A stretch of 64,000 nt of DNA from Epiperipatus broadwayi (GCA_028023455.1 JAQFVV010012489.1:3659881-3723880); one strand, 5' to 3'; shown: positions 49,111-63,662, counted from the stretch's first letter. A program made the numbers and translations. Notes: generated by a model not told the origin, from the letters alone.

Positions 49111-49949
49111 TGTGTGTGTGTTTAAATGTTGTAGCTATTAATGAAAAATGACTATTATATAAATCAAAGATTATCTATTTATATGAATATATCATCAGTT
49201 TGTAACTTATTCCATATTTATATAATGTTATCAATTAAAATTTAGGACGAAAATAAAAATTGTGACTATGTATTTTAAAATTGACTTATAATGAATATCT
49301 ATAGATAGTAAAGGAAAAAAAAACAAATTAAATTAATATGAATTGCTTTAAATTCCACAATTAATATCGCTTTAAATTAAATTTAAAAAATAAAAAAAAT
49401 TAAAAGTTATTAATTAGGAAATAAAAAGTAATTTAATTTATTATATGCAAATCATATATTACGTTTTAACAATACTTCAAAGAACAAATGAGCAACATTT
49501 TCGTCTTAACAGAATGAGTAAAAGTTTGAACAAATTGATTTTTTTTTCTATTTAGACAAGAAAAAAATTCAATAAATTTGATTAACTTTCTGTTAAAGTT
49601 CCAAAATGTAATAAACCTCAGTTTAAAGTAATAACACTAAGCTTTAACTATTTTTTTTTTTTGAATAGTGCATTATTATAAGAGAGACTTCTTAGATCTT
49701 CACGACTTAATAAGAAATATTTAGTCAATTTCTTCATTTAATTTTTTATATTATTCACGTGATTAAAGATAGGAAATTTGCCTTGAATCTGGCATTAGTT
49801 ACACATAAATAAAAATAGAAAAAGTGTAAAAATAAATAAATAATATGATTATAAAAAATGAAAATAGAAAATGTAATTAAATGCTTCAAAATATAAGAAA
49901 ATATATCTGGCGACGCTGATCAAAAATAATATTATAGTCAAAATAAGTC
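49111..49949. other. AT-rich stretch, nothing recognised
   Basis: No supported feature. Confidence 0.4.
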
Positions 49950-50310
49950 ATAGATAACATGGCCCTATTAATTCTGGCTTTGGGTTGGTGTTTTTAGATC
50001 TAGTGTCTGAACCATCCTAGTACCACTCTGAGAAGTGCCAGAGCACGAAACCATGGTCAGAAGTTTGGGGGAATCCTGACAGAGATATTTTAAATGCTTT
50101 CTCTAGCTAAGCATTTATCACAAAGCTTGTTGGGGAATTGGCAATCCTCATTGTTTATAATATTATTTCATTTGCAAGAGCAGGTTCATGTTCTTTTTTT
50201 AAAAATAGTGTTTTTTCTTGAAGTCACTATTTCTAAAAGTCTATTCACATTCCAAATTTTTTAGATGCCACTCTTCTAGCTAAAATTGTTGTTAAAGCTT
50301 GCATATATAC
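49950..50310. repeat. GC-richer unidentified repeat fragment
   Basis: It stands out from its surroundings by composition (GGCTTTGGGTTGGTG, GTACCACTCTGAGAAGTGCC, TTGTTGGGGAATTGGCAATC). No reading frame or inverted ends are convincing. It is likely a fragment of an interspersed element. Confidence 0.4.
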
Positions 50311-51326
50311 ATTCTTAAGGTACCATCATTTAGATGTGTTATTCAATTATTTATCCAATTGATAATTGAAGAAAAAATTTTATATGGGACAAGCCTTTGT
50401 AAAAAGTTAATTTTGTATTAATACATTAGAAACATATCACTCGAACAGATTGATGACTAATGAATGTAATTTCATTATATTTAATTTATTCAGTTATGTA
50501 AATTTAACTTATCTTTGTATTAACACTAGTTATCATTAATGGTTAATATATGCATACAAAAATACACATGGAGATAATAGATAAATAGATACATAGTGAG
50601 AAAGGTGAATGGATGGATGGATAGGTAGATATATAAATATGATATGAGAAAATAATAGTTTTTATTGTTATTTGATAGAATAATGTGATAACGTTAGTAC
50701 CCTCCCCCCATGTTACTGACAAACATATAGTTAGTTATTCAAGAGTTTTTTTAATAGTCAATAATAATGATTATGAATTTTAATTGTTACCACAAATGCT
50801 TTTATATTAAGAAATTTATTTTATAAATAACACTGATGCTTAAGAAAAACTTATATGCATATAAAATACAACTAAATAATTTTAAATTGCTATCTTATAA
50901 TGAAACTGAAAAGTGTACATCTTTTTAAGCTCCTATAAATAATATTAAGAAGATATAATCACTACAACTTATCTGGTGACAAATACTTTGATGAGTGTGT
51001 GTGTCACCATGATTACTCATACAGCCACTGTATTAATGTTACTTTACTTAAACATCACAATGTAGTTCCTTAACATCCTTCTTCAGATATAAAAACATTA
51101 TATTGCAGTGTATTCTTCCAATACTCAACTTTGTTTAATTTAAGTATGTTAAATGATTGTAGTTTTTAAACCATTGATTTGAACAGATAATAAGAGTAAA
51201 ATATAATATTTACTAGAGGTTTTCTATGTTTGAAGAAGTCAAATATTGAAAAAACTAATTATAAAAAATGTCTATTTTGGCATCTAGAGTCTATGGATTA
51301 TTCATGGCTTTCATAAATGGCTTCTA

Positions 51327-51329
<3 letters not shown>
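50311..51329. other. AT-rich stretch, nothing recognised
   Basis: No supported feature. Confidence 0.4.
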
Positions 51330-51370
<41 letters not shown>

Positions 51371-51405
51371 GAATAGCCCATATATATATATATATATATA
51401 TATAT
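51330..51405. repeat. Two adjacent TA microsatellites with partly inverted flanks
   Basis: TA runs at about 51331-51365 and 51382-51404 are separated by TTTATGAATAGCCC. TTCATAAATGGC before the first run is the near-complement of that spacer, and TCTAGAATAT before is weakly mirrored by ATATGATCTAGA after. It is a decayed version of the inverted-arm pattern seen at other TA runs. Confidence 0.6.
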
Positions 51406-54400
51406 GATCTAGAGATTATGATTCTGCATGCTGAAGAAATCTGTGATATATGAAACATATTTATAAGTGAGAAAGTTACAATAAACTATTAGATTTAACA
51501 AAATAATTACTATAAAAAAAATCAACAAATAAGTGTTGAATGTTTTTAATGAAGATTTTTTTGTCTAACAAAAATACAAATAAAATAAATTGATACCACA
51601 AGTTAATGGATAAAATTTTATTAATTATTGATAAATTTAAGTATAAAAAATTTATTTTGGATTACAATACTGCATATTTAATGAGAAAGTAGCATATTTT
51701 GTTATGATTTTTAAAGTAAAAAGTTTATCTAATATTATTTCACAATTATAGTTCTAATATAAATTATATCTCTGAAGTCCAGAATCTGTATAATCAGTCA
51801 ACAAATTTATTGAATATTAAACACAACACAAAATGCTCCACATGAACTATACATTGGTAGTTATTATTTTTTCAGTAGTAAGCATTGCTTTGTTATATCC
51901 CTTTTTAGGATTTAAACTTACTTTCATTTGATTCTTTAAGTGCTGAGACATATAGCTGGTTCTAAAAGTCTAAAACAGAGTAAGATAAAAAATCCAGTAA
52001 ATTGAAATTACTTCAAGAATGTATAGTAAAAATCAATAAAATTTAAGAATAATTGATCATGCTTATTTATATGGAAAATGCAATTCATGTGTATGGAAAA
52101 ATACAGATAATATACACTATAGAGAATGGCAATCCCATACTAGGTAAAGCTAAAAAAAATAAATAAGATTTGTATCAGTTCAACACCAAAAATAAAGATT
52201 TTAGTCAATTAAAAGTGTATTTATTGTATTTAGCCTGACACTTAAAACATTCCAAGAAATAGACTCTAAAATAAATAAATAAAAACAATCATTTAGTGAC
52301 AATTTTATTCAGTCACTGCTTATATTGTGGTTTGTCAAGATGTAAGAAAAATGATATAACTATATAAATTTCTAAAAAAAACATTTGGTAATTATTGGTT
52401 TTTCAATATCAGGCAATAAACTGATATTAATTTACTTAATTATAGAGAAATAAATAAATGATGAAATAGTTACGAGAACTGTCATTATTATAAGTGTAAT
52501 ATTAATACAACAAATATTTTAAAAAATGCTATGCATAGTTATAAATAGCAGTATATATAAATGAAAATCAATATATTTAAAATTTAAAAAAAAATAATAA
52601 TATTTCTGTATATAATATTATTTGTTATTATTTTATTTATATTAAAGAAACTCTGTATTAATAATTGACACAAATTGTTATCTTATATTTAAAATTATAT
52701 AAATTACTGTACATTTATGCAACAATTCTTTGGAAACAAATATGTAGCAAAGATAAAAAACAAATATAACTCACACAAGTGTTATATATCAAAGTGGCAT
52801 CAAATTCATTTACTGTATATTGTTTTTCCAATGGCTATTTTTTGACAATTCATTCAAATAAATTCCGTAAAAAAACATTTTTTTAGTACAGCTTTCTGCT
52901 TAATAAAACAAACAAATTTAACTTTCCAGGGAATAGTTGAACTCAAGGTTACATTCATTATTTATTAGTATATTTCCAAAATAAGCATTTAACTAGATAA
53001 TGAATTATTCTTGCATTTAGTTTATCTCTGTATTATTAACAAATATTATCTATGTCTTATTTCAACTCTTGTTTTCTCCTAAACATAAAATTATATTTCA
53101 AGCACAACTTTGTCTTTTTTAAACATTCTTATAATTTTACATTTTTCAATTGTACTTTCTTATTTTTATATTTGTTTTTGTTATTTAAGAAATTTCTCAT
53201 AGTCATTTATTCATATCATTCTACCTATCAACCAGAAATTATTCCATATATTGACTAGAAGTCTAATACATATAAAATAATATAAATTATTTTAAGTGTA
53301 TTTTCTAAAAGAGTACATGACATTGAAACTAACAAGAATTAATTTATTAAATTATTTAAGCATTAGTATAATATCTAAGAAAGTTGTATTTTGCTTAATA
53401 AAGAATTATAATCTGATTTCTTATTTTGCATAACTTTCACTATTTCAATTTGCTTATTTCAAATAACTGTGTATATTTATTTTAAAAACATTTTAATATT
53501 TAAAGATCATATTTATTACTCTTATAAAATTGAATTCAAGATCCTAGTTCATATTTATAAGATGTTGAAGTAAATGTATTCTAGGATATTTAGAATAGCT
53601 ATTAAATCCCTTACTCATTTTAAATATGTGAATGTAATCCTAGATTATTCATTATCTTATTGTAAAATTAAGACATCATATTTAAGTTATTAAAGTTAGC
53701 ATTAATATTGTTGTTATTATTATTATAATTGTGATAAGATATTAGCTTAAGGACAGTGTATGTCTTGCTTATTTTATTAACTAGGACTTCATTCAAGATT
53801 GAATAAATCTAAAGAATCAAAAAGAATTTATTTTATAATTTATATGAGATCATATTACCCAGATATACCCTCAATTTTTTCATAAAAATAGTATTTGAAT
53901 TTATTTTGATAATGAAAAAATTACATTCAAAAGATGGGTCATATGTGGTATAGATTTTAAAAGAACATTTATAAATTTTATAAGAATTAAATAATTCTTT
54001 TATCTGATCATAGTAATTAGACTCTTAAAAGGCACTAAAGACATGGATTAAGTGATAGTTTTAGTATATGCTTTTAGAAGAAAGAAATTTAAATGTAACC
54101 TTAGTGACTTACGCCCACAATATTAAGACTTTATATGTACTAGAGTAAATTGAGATTTTTTCTTCTTTTGAGTTATTAATAGTGTTGTTTCATATTCACA
54201 TAATGTTTCATTATAAATGCTTCTCTTATATATTTTCTTATTGTAGCATATGACATTTGTTTTATAAACCCACTGAGCTTATCTCTTATTGAGCAGCATT
54301 TGGTATTATACATTGCCCTTTCATTTTACTTCATTCTTTATAGGTTACAATTTGGATCCCAACATTTTGCATTGCTCTTTAATTGATTGTTGATTTTACA

Positions 54401-54505
54401 AGTTACAATATGTACATAAAATATCAAGTTACCCATTAAAAATATAGTATATGTAAATTTTTAAATTATACTAATGGTAGATTATAATGATATATATATA
54501 TATAT
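51406..54505. other. AT-rich stretch, nothing recognised
   Basis: No supported coding, RNA or repeat feature. It ends in a TA run into which the LTR-like element is inserted. Confidence 0.45.
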
Positions 54506-54988
54506 TGTAACGAGCATAGACGTTCGTTACATTGTTTTTTTGTTTTTTTTAAATTTATTAAACATGAAAGTAAATTAAAAAGTTCGCATTTAAAAATTTT
54601 CTTTAAGAATTAAAAATTGAAATTAAATATCATCTTAAACTCTTATATATTAAATCGCACAGATAATGAAAAATTATTAAAATAAAACTTTATTAAAGAA
54701 AAAGTATTTTAAAACTAAATTTTAAAAAGATTTGGAGATGAAATTATATCTTTAAATTTATCTTTAAATATATTTTTGATTTGGAAAACAGGTTAATTAA
54801 TCAGAAATGGAAATGATTGTTAATTAGTTAAATGTAAACCAGCCTTCGGCATTTAAATGTAAAAACACCGGTCAGATAGGAAAACAATAGAAACTGTTAG
54901 CAAATAAGAAGAAATCCCTATGGAATCGGACTGCAGCGAAAGGACCATCGCATCGGTGATGTAATGTAAATTCAATCCTTCACATTGG

Positions 54989-54996
54989 TATAAAAG
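54989..54996 (+). promoter_or_regulatory. TATA box of the probable LTR
   Basis: TATAAAAG, preceded by GC-richer sequence and followed about 190 bp downstream by overlapping AATAAA signals (55184-55193), the spacing expected of U3/R in an LTR. Inferred from sequence only. Confidence 0.4.
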
Positions 54997-55183
54997 GAAA
55001 ATTAGGAAATTATTAATCAGTGAGTGATTATGATTATTACGATGTGACAGATAGGTGTTAGTACGGAGTTGGAGGTGAAGAAATTGACAGACGCACGGTC
55101 AATTCTTTCAGCTGTTAAAGAAAAGAGAAATGAACTATCGTTTCCTACATTGATGACCAATTGAACTAAAAAACCTCCGAATG

Positions 55184-55193
55184 AATAAATAAA
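55184..55193 (+). promoter_or_regulatory. Overlapping AATAAA polyadenylation signals in the probable LTR
   Basis: AATAAATAAA, downstream of the TATA box within the same element. In this AT-rich genome AATAAA is common, so the case rests on position. Confidence 0.3.
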
Positions 55194-56693
55194 ACAACGG
55201 CTAAAGGGATACCAATCTTTTGAGGACGGCGTGGGAATTTACTCAGTAATGAATAAAGATGAACTGTTTAAAACCGTAAGAACTTTACAATTAATGAACA
55301 TTGAATTAAAAACTTTTCATATCTAAAATAATTGCATTAGTTTCCTATCTGACTAAGGTAGTTAAATTGTTATTTGATGTATTTTTTTATTTATTTGTTT
55401 AAAATCATTTCCATTTATTTAATTTTGTTCTTTAAGTTTATTTATGATTTCTGTTTTCCGATAAATTAAAATGTATCAATGTTAAACTTAAGTCGGGCAT
55501 GAATGGCTGTATAGATTTGTAAAGTTATATTAGGGGAGGGTAATCTTGGGTTATTTGTTTCGTGGTTAAATTGGGTCAATGGATTGGATATATGGGTGTG
55601 ATTAGTAGATGCAATATTGATTCGCTACGGGCAGAATCGCTTCATACGCCGCACACTTCCGTTTGCCTATGGAAGGAATTATAAGACGGAGAACGCAGTT
55701 CCTTTCTATGGAGTTTTTTTTTTTATTGTTCTTCTCGTTAGATAGATGTAATATTCCTATCTGATTGAGAGTCAATGTCTTTTCTTAATCTTTTTGTGCT
55801 GCCGTAATTTATTACATTGAATACATCGATATATCAGATGAATTGATGCCGGTTTGACTACGAATTTTAACCTAAGGTTAAATAGGGATAGAATGTTTAT
55901 TTTCAAAAGCAAATCTATGTGGTCTATTCATACTTGACCCTAAATAAAAATGCATTAAATTTAAGTTGTTTATAGACGCTTGCATGGATTGGTTATCGGT
56001 TAAGTATGTTTTGGGTTTCCATATTTGATCAAAATATATAGACATTCGATAAATAATGATACCTTACGGTGAGTATCAAAAATGTATTTATTCGGATGTC
56101 TTTTAAGTTATTGGTGACAATGCAAGTATCTTATGGTGAATACTATTGGGTTACGTATAAAGTTCCCTCCGCAATTGTCAGTAATCAATAATTTTGTATT
56201 TTGATCGTTTATGTTTACTTTGAAGTGTTTTTGACCGTGAAATCTATGTAACCGATCTATATTCAACATTATAAACAAGCTTTCATAAATTTATCTGTGC
56301 GAACTTAATTAAAATGTAAAATTAGAATATAATAGTAATTAAATGTAAATTAAAGTCAAAAATCAAAGTTAAAAATAATGTTAAATGTTAAAATGTAAAA
56401 CTAATCTAAAATAATTTTAAATCTTATATATATGTGCATAAATAAATGTTTGTATGTGAATTACTGGCAGTGGCTTATTTTATTCTTTTTTTATATATAC
56501 TCTTAGATTATATTATTAAATCTCTGCTATTCCACTGAGCTAGTGACATGGGCTAACGATCGGAATCAAAATAAAAAAAAAATTTTTTTTTGACTGACGT
56601 ATCTGCCTACTTTATAAATTTTTCTAGGTTCAAATGCCTAGATGGCGCCCCGTAGTGCAGATTACGTTAAGTCGCATTCTCCGTATCGTTACA

Positions 56694-57799
56694 ATATATA
56701 TATATGTTTATTAATTAAACATAAATACATTTTATTATGTTATAACTATTATCAACTGATATAATGTTGGCCCTAGGCAGAACAAAAAATAAACAATGTG
56801 ATTTTTTAAATCCTGATAAATCTAATTTTTGGGAAATCAGGGGATGACTTCTTTTTTTGTCTGTTACTTTACTTGGTCTACATTATTTCAGTTGATAATG
56901 ATTACAACTAATCATAATCAAAAGTACTTTTGTTTAATTAATATATACATTGTTACTGTCTACCGTTAGTGTAATTTAAAATTTTCCTATTTAAAAAAAT
57001 TTGCTAAAATAAATTGTAGTCTATCTTTGATGAAATTTTTCTGCTTTAAAAGCCTGGTTTAACAAAGTTTTTTTTTTTTTTCACTGTATAATAATTACAC
57101 ACTCATGTTAAATATTATTTCACATTTTAACTTGTTTAAATATTTTATATATATATATTCTAGAAGCAAACATTAGGTTCATCACAGCTATTTTAGTGAA
57201 GAAATATTCAATTTTGCTATATGACATCATCAAATTGCCTCTAGTAGAGTAAGATTAAACATTTTCTTAATCCACTTATGTTTCATAAACATGGCTACTA
57301 TACATAATAACATTTCCAAGATTCAGCAATATTAATAAAGATGGTTTGATAATGGCTTATATCAATATTGTTGATTGATTTTAAAAAAAAAGCTCTAGAA
57401 ATTAAAATTAGCTTTTAAAATTTGTCACATATTAAATAAATATATAATCTGTAATACAAGACAAGATATAAAAATCACAGAACCCATGCAATAATTAGCA
57501 TTTTAAGCAAAGTTAAAATGAATATATTATATGAGAAATTACATGTCCTGAAAGAAAATGTTTGACTGATGAATAAATTGTATTTACAAAACAAAACAAT
57601 AGATCTTATTCTAATTTATGAAGAGAATCAAAAAAAGGGGATAAATCCATATTTCTATTATGTTGACATTCAGAATCATCTAACGAATATCTAAGATAAC
57701 AGAAAAGCAACTATGAAAATGTGTAGAGAAAATGAAAAGTAGTTTCTAATTTAAAAAATCTCAAAACAAAAAGATTCAATCCTATCAAACATATTCATA
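56694..57799. other. AT-rich stretch, nothing recognised
   Basis: No supported feature. Confidence 0.4.
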
Positions 57800-57805
57800 T
57801 CACAT

Positions 57806-57807
<2 letters not shown>

Positions 57808-57880
<73 letters not shown>
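57808..57880. repeat. TA microsatellite, about 70 bp
   Basis: Uninterrupted TA run between CACATCA and TTGCTGGC. No inverted arms. Confidence 0.95.
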
Positions 57881-57881
<1 letters not shown>

Positions 57882-58776
57882 CTGGCTAATTGTAAAAATA
57901 ATCCTCACATTGTATAGAATGTTTATGAATTCTTTATGTCATTTGAGGGGAATTATAAACTTTTATTTTTATTTTCATTTTTTACATATGTTTCCTAGAC
58001 ATTGCATAGAATATCTAGGTATTGTAAAGAATGCCAAAGAGTTTTTTGGAAAAGTATGAAAAAGGATTTTAGCAAAAAAGATCCATGGGAAAATGTAAGA
58101 AATACAATTAGAACATACAATGTTTTTAGATTTAAGATTTATTGGAAATTATTAGAATGAAAAAAACTGTAAAAATAATGTTTTATTTTTGGATTTTAGT
58201 AAATAATAAACATTTTTCTATATATTAAATTTATGACATTACAATGAAGTTTCACTTTCTTCATTTCAAGTATATCATGATTATTATTCTTTATTGATAA
58301 CATAATATTAAAAAGTGAGCATGTGATGATGGGAGTGAAATGTTGAATTTGTGATAAAAAACAACAAGATTGTAAAGAAATAATGACATTATTACACGAT
58401 TATTTTGGAAATGAAGTTTCAAAAATAAAAAATTTCTAAATAATATAAATCTTCAATAATGTAAAGAATTTCAGGGCAATTATATTTTTACTCTTCACTA
58501 ACTAACCATTAGATTGACACATAAGATTTACTAATGACTTCATCATTACTTTTACTAATCACTTATCCAAAGTATAAAATTTAATGTTGATGTTGTTTTT
58601 GCATTGACAAATATTTTCCCTGAGAGTGTTTTATATTTTGCCATTTTCCTTTCAGAATTTTATAAAATGCCTAAGAAATGTGTTTAGATCTAAATGTTTC
58701 TTACTTGTATCATCTCACATTTGGCTGTGAAAAAAAATGTAGGCATTCTATTACAATGCTAGATTTCACACTTTTT
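57881..58776. other. AT-rich stretch, nothing recognised
   Basis: No supported feature. Confidence 0.4.
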
Positions 58777-58779
58777 TGG

Positions 58780-58852
<73 letters not shown>
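58777..58852. repeat. TA microsatellite, inverted short arm, second TA run
   Basis: TGGTAAT (58777-58783), TA run, complement ATTACCA (58814-58820), then directly a second TA run to about 58851. It fits X-(TA)-X'-(TA) with no Y arm. Confidence 0.85.
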
Positions 58853-58855
<3 letters not shown>

Positions 58856-60497
58856 GTTTTACAGAATAATAGTGCATGGAATAAGAAAAAAATATTTAGC
58901 ATGTGTGTATCATTTAGTAATGAAAAAGGTGAATAAAAACTGAATTCCACATTAGCACATTAAATGTGAAAACATATATATTATAAACATACTGAAAACA
59001 AAAATAATAATACTTGAAAAATATAAAGACATAATTTAAATTATCTAAAAATGAAGTAAGAATTGTAGAATGTTTTTTTTCATATTTTAGAAGTAATACC
59101 ATTAATATTTTTAACTGTCAAAACAAAGCAAAATTAACCCAGAAGAAAAAAAAATATTTATACAATGTGAAAAAATTTAAAAAAAAGCAAAAACATAAAA
59201 TGTTACAAAATATTAATATAGTGGGCAGATATATATTATTAGTATATTACATTGTTATAAAACATGAAAAAAAAAATTATTTAATAAAATGTTTGGATTT
59301 TCTAAACACTAATTATACCTATTATTGAGAATTATATAGAGGGAAAATGTTTCATACAAATATAATACAAAAATAATGAATCAAAAATACTTTTGCTGAA
59401 GGTTTTAATTTTTAATTGTTTGATCATATTTATAAAATGAATGATAATATGAAAAAAAAAAACTTTACATTTTTGTATTACATAAGACACAAACAAAAGA
59501 GAAAAATGCTACAGAATACAAGCAAATGATATTTAAGAATACTGTGGATATAATTTTCAAAACTGGAGAGAGTTAAGCATCAAATACTTATGATCACAAA
59601 TTCCAACATTGGTTTAGAAAGCAACAGAATTATTTAACTATCGTATTTCAGAATTAAATGAGTTAAAGTAAAAAAAAATATATTTTTAAAAGTGTTGATG
59701 TTATATTAGATAAAGTAGATAACTTCTAATGAATTCATATGCAATGATTTTTTAAATTTTCTTCTCATGCATTTTCCTTCAAAGATAATATTAAGTAAAT
59801 TCTCAATCTTCATATTGTCTTTATTATATAGATGTTCATATGGAATTGCATTTTTATAAAATGGCCAAAAAAGAAAAAAAAACGCACAATACTAAAATGA
59901 AAACAATCCAAAGTCTAAATTATAAACTTTAAAATGCATTTTTCTTCATTTAAATTCAGACTATTTTATTTCTATATATATATATAGGCAATTATACTAT
60001 TAATATGTGAAGTCTTAAGTTTTATATATTTAAAAAAAGTATAATAAAAATAAACTAGATTAATTTTTAATTTGACATATAAAGATACAATATATATTTT
60101 GTATCATGTCTTTGATTACAAAAACACAATTATATGGTTGAGCGTTAAGAAGATCATGTAAGATTTGAATTCCCAAAAGACAGTTTGAAAGTTTCATTCA
60201 ATTATACAACCTATTTTTTTTTTTCGTTTTACTTTACACAGGTGAAATATTAATTTAAAAAATGTTGGGTTTTAAGCTTGTAATTCTACCGCTGTGTTTA
60301 ACCCAAAAAAAAAAAAAAAACTTGACTTTGCATTAAGTATCTTGAAGATTGCCTTCTGATTTATATACTGGGTGTATATAAATGAAAAACATATATAATT
60401 TATTTTTTATGCACTATATATTTTAATATATATATATTAAAAAAACCTATATAGTTATTAGTGTTCATTATATTGTTTTACAATATATATATATTAT

Positions 60498-60528
<31 letters not shown>

Positions 60529-60986
60529 AACAAAATGTTCATATAATTTTATAATATATTATTATAAATAAAATGAATCGTTTTATAACAGAATAACATT
60601 TGTGTTTTGTTTTTAAAAATTTATTATTTTAAAAATATTAATAACATTTTTCCCACCTTAGGTTAACAACTCTCTAAACAGAAAGCATAAAACTAATCAA
60701 TGTATAAAGAGAGGTAAAAGAGATGTTGGTACAATAAATATATATTCATCTTTGCAATAAATTTTATTGAACACAAAAAAAAAATCTTCATGAAATGTAT
60801 AAAATAATAAATACATATGAGAAATTAAATTTATAATATGAAATAGAATAAATAGTCAAATGAGTATCAAATTGACATTACTACAGATATTTTTTTTAAA
60901 AAAGCAGTAAATAAATACTGTTTCATAATTTTCGTTCTCTGTAATGTTTCATTATTTTTAAATACTTACAATTAGTGTATATATAT
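58853..60986. other. AT-rich stretch, nothing recognised
   Basis: Contains TA runs near 60481-60530 and an A-box-like GCGGTAGAATTACAAGC on the minus strand near 60275-60292, next to an A run, but no complete tRNA-like structure. Confidence 0.4.
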
Positions 60987-62830
60987 TGTATAGGTTAGTC
61001 ATCAGTAAATCGACTCATGTTGGGAAGCCAAAAACTGTAACAGAAAAGTCCTACTCTAGATCATAACAGGATAAAATTAAATGATACACTGTTACTACAT
61101 AATCCCATCATGGCCAGGGTACACCATGAAGATCTAATGTAGCATTACATGAAGGTATGTAAATTATCTAAAATAAATTATACAATTCTTTTAATTAACT
61201 ATTCTCTTTAAAGACTGGATTTCAAAACTATACTTCTGAATCTTAATTTATGAATTATAACTATTTTTTTCAATGTCTATATCTTAAAACCCACACTAAG
61301 AGCTTTAATTTATGATTTTATTTACTTGAGACTCAATGGCTGACCATAGACAAGCTGGTATAATCTATAAAACTGCTAGTCATTATATGGTAAATATGGC
61401 CATTTAATAAGGTAGTAATAAGTTGAATCAGCTTCATAACATAATTGGCTATAGCTCAGATATCCTCATGCTCTAATTACATAAATGTTCTACAAAGTAA
61501 TGGATTGCAATGGAAGATGAGCAATATGAACTTTAAGTTCTTTCTTCTTTAGCTCAGATATCAAATCAATAGCAGTGAAACTCTTAATGAAATACAGAAA
61601 ATACCTGTTATAATATTAGAGAATAGGTTCAAGTGTTATACTGGCAAGTACATTTATTATTAATTTAATTATTAATGTCACAAATATCATTAGACGAAAC
61701 AGATTGTGGATTATATTCCAGAATTGACAAAACAAAGTGAGGTGATGTAGAAGGTAAATGGGATTTTATTATATCTTATACATCATGAATTACCCAAGAC
61801 AAAAGCATTAAAATATTTTCTGAATATTTCAGTAACCATGCACATGTCATCAGAGATAATATATGCTTTACTCTTTATGACCTATTTACTACATTGGATT
61901 ATCTGACTTTATGTGTGACAAATAGCAATGGCACAGATAAATTAAATTATAAAATCAACATTTATTTATGATTCAATAAACATTAAAATAATAATTGGTT
62001 AACACAATATTAATAAAATTAGATAAAAATAAATTACATAAAATAATGTCACATAATTGTATCTACACAAGTAATGTACATTAATTAGATAAATAATACA
62101 AGGTAAGATTTTATTACTAAGGGTTTAATTTAAATCCTATAGATACAGGGATAGATTTGAATACCCAGTCAATGAGCTCTCCAATATATAAAAAAAGAAG
62201 CAATGCACCCATACTTCAAAATTGTAATAATAGCAACAATTGGTATTAATAAACCTATGGCAATTGATCATAATGAAATAATAAATCAAAAGGGGAATTT
62301 GAACTTTAACACCACTGGAATATCATATAATTGACCTATAATAAATTATGACAATAATTTATGTGAATGTCCTTTTATGGCTGATAACTGAACACATATG
62401 ATAAACTAAAATAAGGATGAAAGAAACAATGTAAGCATCATAATGTATGAAGACTCTGCTCAAACATACATTTATATAACCAAGAGAAATATACCTGTGG
62501 ATGTATTCATCCGCATAAGGAATAATAAAGAAGTAAGTATCGTGTGGGTTTTCTAACTATAAACAGAGCAAATAGTATAATTGTAGAATGTTCAGGGGAT
62601 TGACCAACAGCACTGAAAGAAACTTAAAGGATATACAAAAAATAATGGGAATGAATATTCTGAGGATTAACCATCACATAGAATAATATGAAGAATATGA
62701 TAAATGGCAAGCAATTATTCTGAAGATTAGAGCACTAGCACAGAAAAGCCATATAACATTAAAATAATATTACTCTTATTTCCCTAATAAATAGAAATAA
62801 ATTACTCTCATTAATCTATCAGCTCAATGA
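60987..62830 (-). mobile_element. LTR-like long repeat, copy B (inverted relative to copy A)
   Basis: The reverse complement aligns with copy A over about 46.5-48.2 kb. Paired blocks include ATCTGACTTTATGTGTGACA here against TGTGTCATTCTTAAAATCAG in A; GAAGGTAAATGGGATTTTAT against ATAAAATCCCATTTACCTTT; GGATGTATTCATCC against GATGAATACATCCACAGG; and the CATGGCCAGGGTACACCATG region near 61113 against CATCATGGTATACCCTGG near 47946. It ends next to a TA run (TGTATAGG at 60987). It is well diverged from A and non-coding. The outer end is not defined. Confidence 0.65.
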
Positions 62831-63578
62831 AATACAATAGTCAATATGAAAGCATAGTAATTTTCCAAAATCATGTATATTTAATAAAATTTGGAAATCA
62901 ACAAAAATTGTGATAAAAGTGAGAAACAAAATTTTAAAAATATAAACATTAGTAAAAATTAAGAAATTTCTATTTCACAATAACAAAAAAATAATATAAA
63001 ATTATTAAAAAAAGGAATTTTTATACCTAGTTATTTAAAAAAAAAACAGATACAAAAGAAACAAAACAACAATTTAATAAAAAAAAGTGATAATATTTTT
63101 TGTATAAAGTTTTTTAAGGCATTTAATGAGATTTTGCATTAAATTTGGTGAAAATCAGATTTAAATAAATTTTTGAGTTTTATAAAAATGAGATATTAAC
63201 ATTTTTTAAGTTTGTAAATTAAAGAAAAGAATAGAATCAATTCAAAAATTTATTTGCAGATGGATTGCAAGACGTACAACTGAAATATATGTCAGTTTAT
63301 ATAGATCTGATTATGATCTTGATATCATATATAGATGTCACTAGTAATCAGTCTTTATTAAATTACTATATTCTATAGTTCTGTACATACCAAAATAAGC
63401 TTTGTTTAATATAAGACTATTATTATGTGCCACTTTCCCAAGAGGGATAAAACATTATGCATGAATATGGTAACATAGCATAATACTTCCAATAATCTGA
63501 TCGCATTCAGATCTTAAAATCTTATTTCTCAAATAAATAACATTTCAGAATAACGTAATCAAAATTTTCTATTATTAC
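62831..63578. other. AT-rich stretch, nothing recognised
   Basis: May hold the unaligned remainder of copy B, but no boundary is visible. Confidence 0.35.
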
Positions 63579-63594
63579 ATACTCTTGGAATTGA

Positions 63595-63630
<36 letters not shown>

Positions 63631-63662
63631 TCAATTCCAAGAGTATATATATATATATATAT
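63579..63662. repeat. TA microsatellite with 21-bp inverted arms plus second TA run
   Basis: The arm ACTCTTGGAATTGAGTATA (ending about 63599) is followed by a TA run and returns as its exact complement at 63626-63646. A second TA run then leads to the right flank (AGAAGC). Confidence 0.92.

Larger units (their letters stand above)
54506..56693. mobile_element. Probable solo LTR, 2,188 bp, inserted in a TA run
   Basis: Starts TGTAACGAGC (54506) and ends TATCGTTACA (56684-56693), i.e. TG...CA with inverted TGTAACGA/TCGTTACA ends of Ty3/Gypsy type. The flanking TA runs allow a 4-bp ATAT duplication, which the microsatellite makes ambiguous. The interior is GC-richer than the flanks and non-coding. 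A TATA box and AATAAA signals in order fit an LTR promoter and polyadenylation region. The first 26 bases also form a hairpin TGTAACGA...TCGTTACA. An autonomous body is absent, so it is a solo LTR or a similar element. Confidence 0.65.

Noticed and set aside
49995-50070. 5S rRNA-like words on the minus strand (GTGGTACTAGGATGG)
   Set aside because: Only about 15 bases resemble the 5S 3' region. The rest does not, so a 5S-derived element is not supported.
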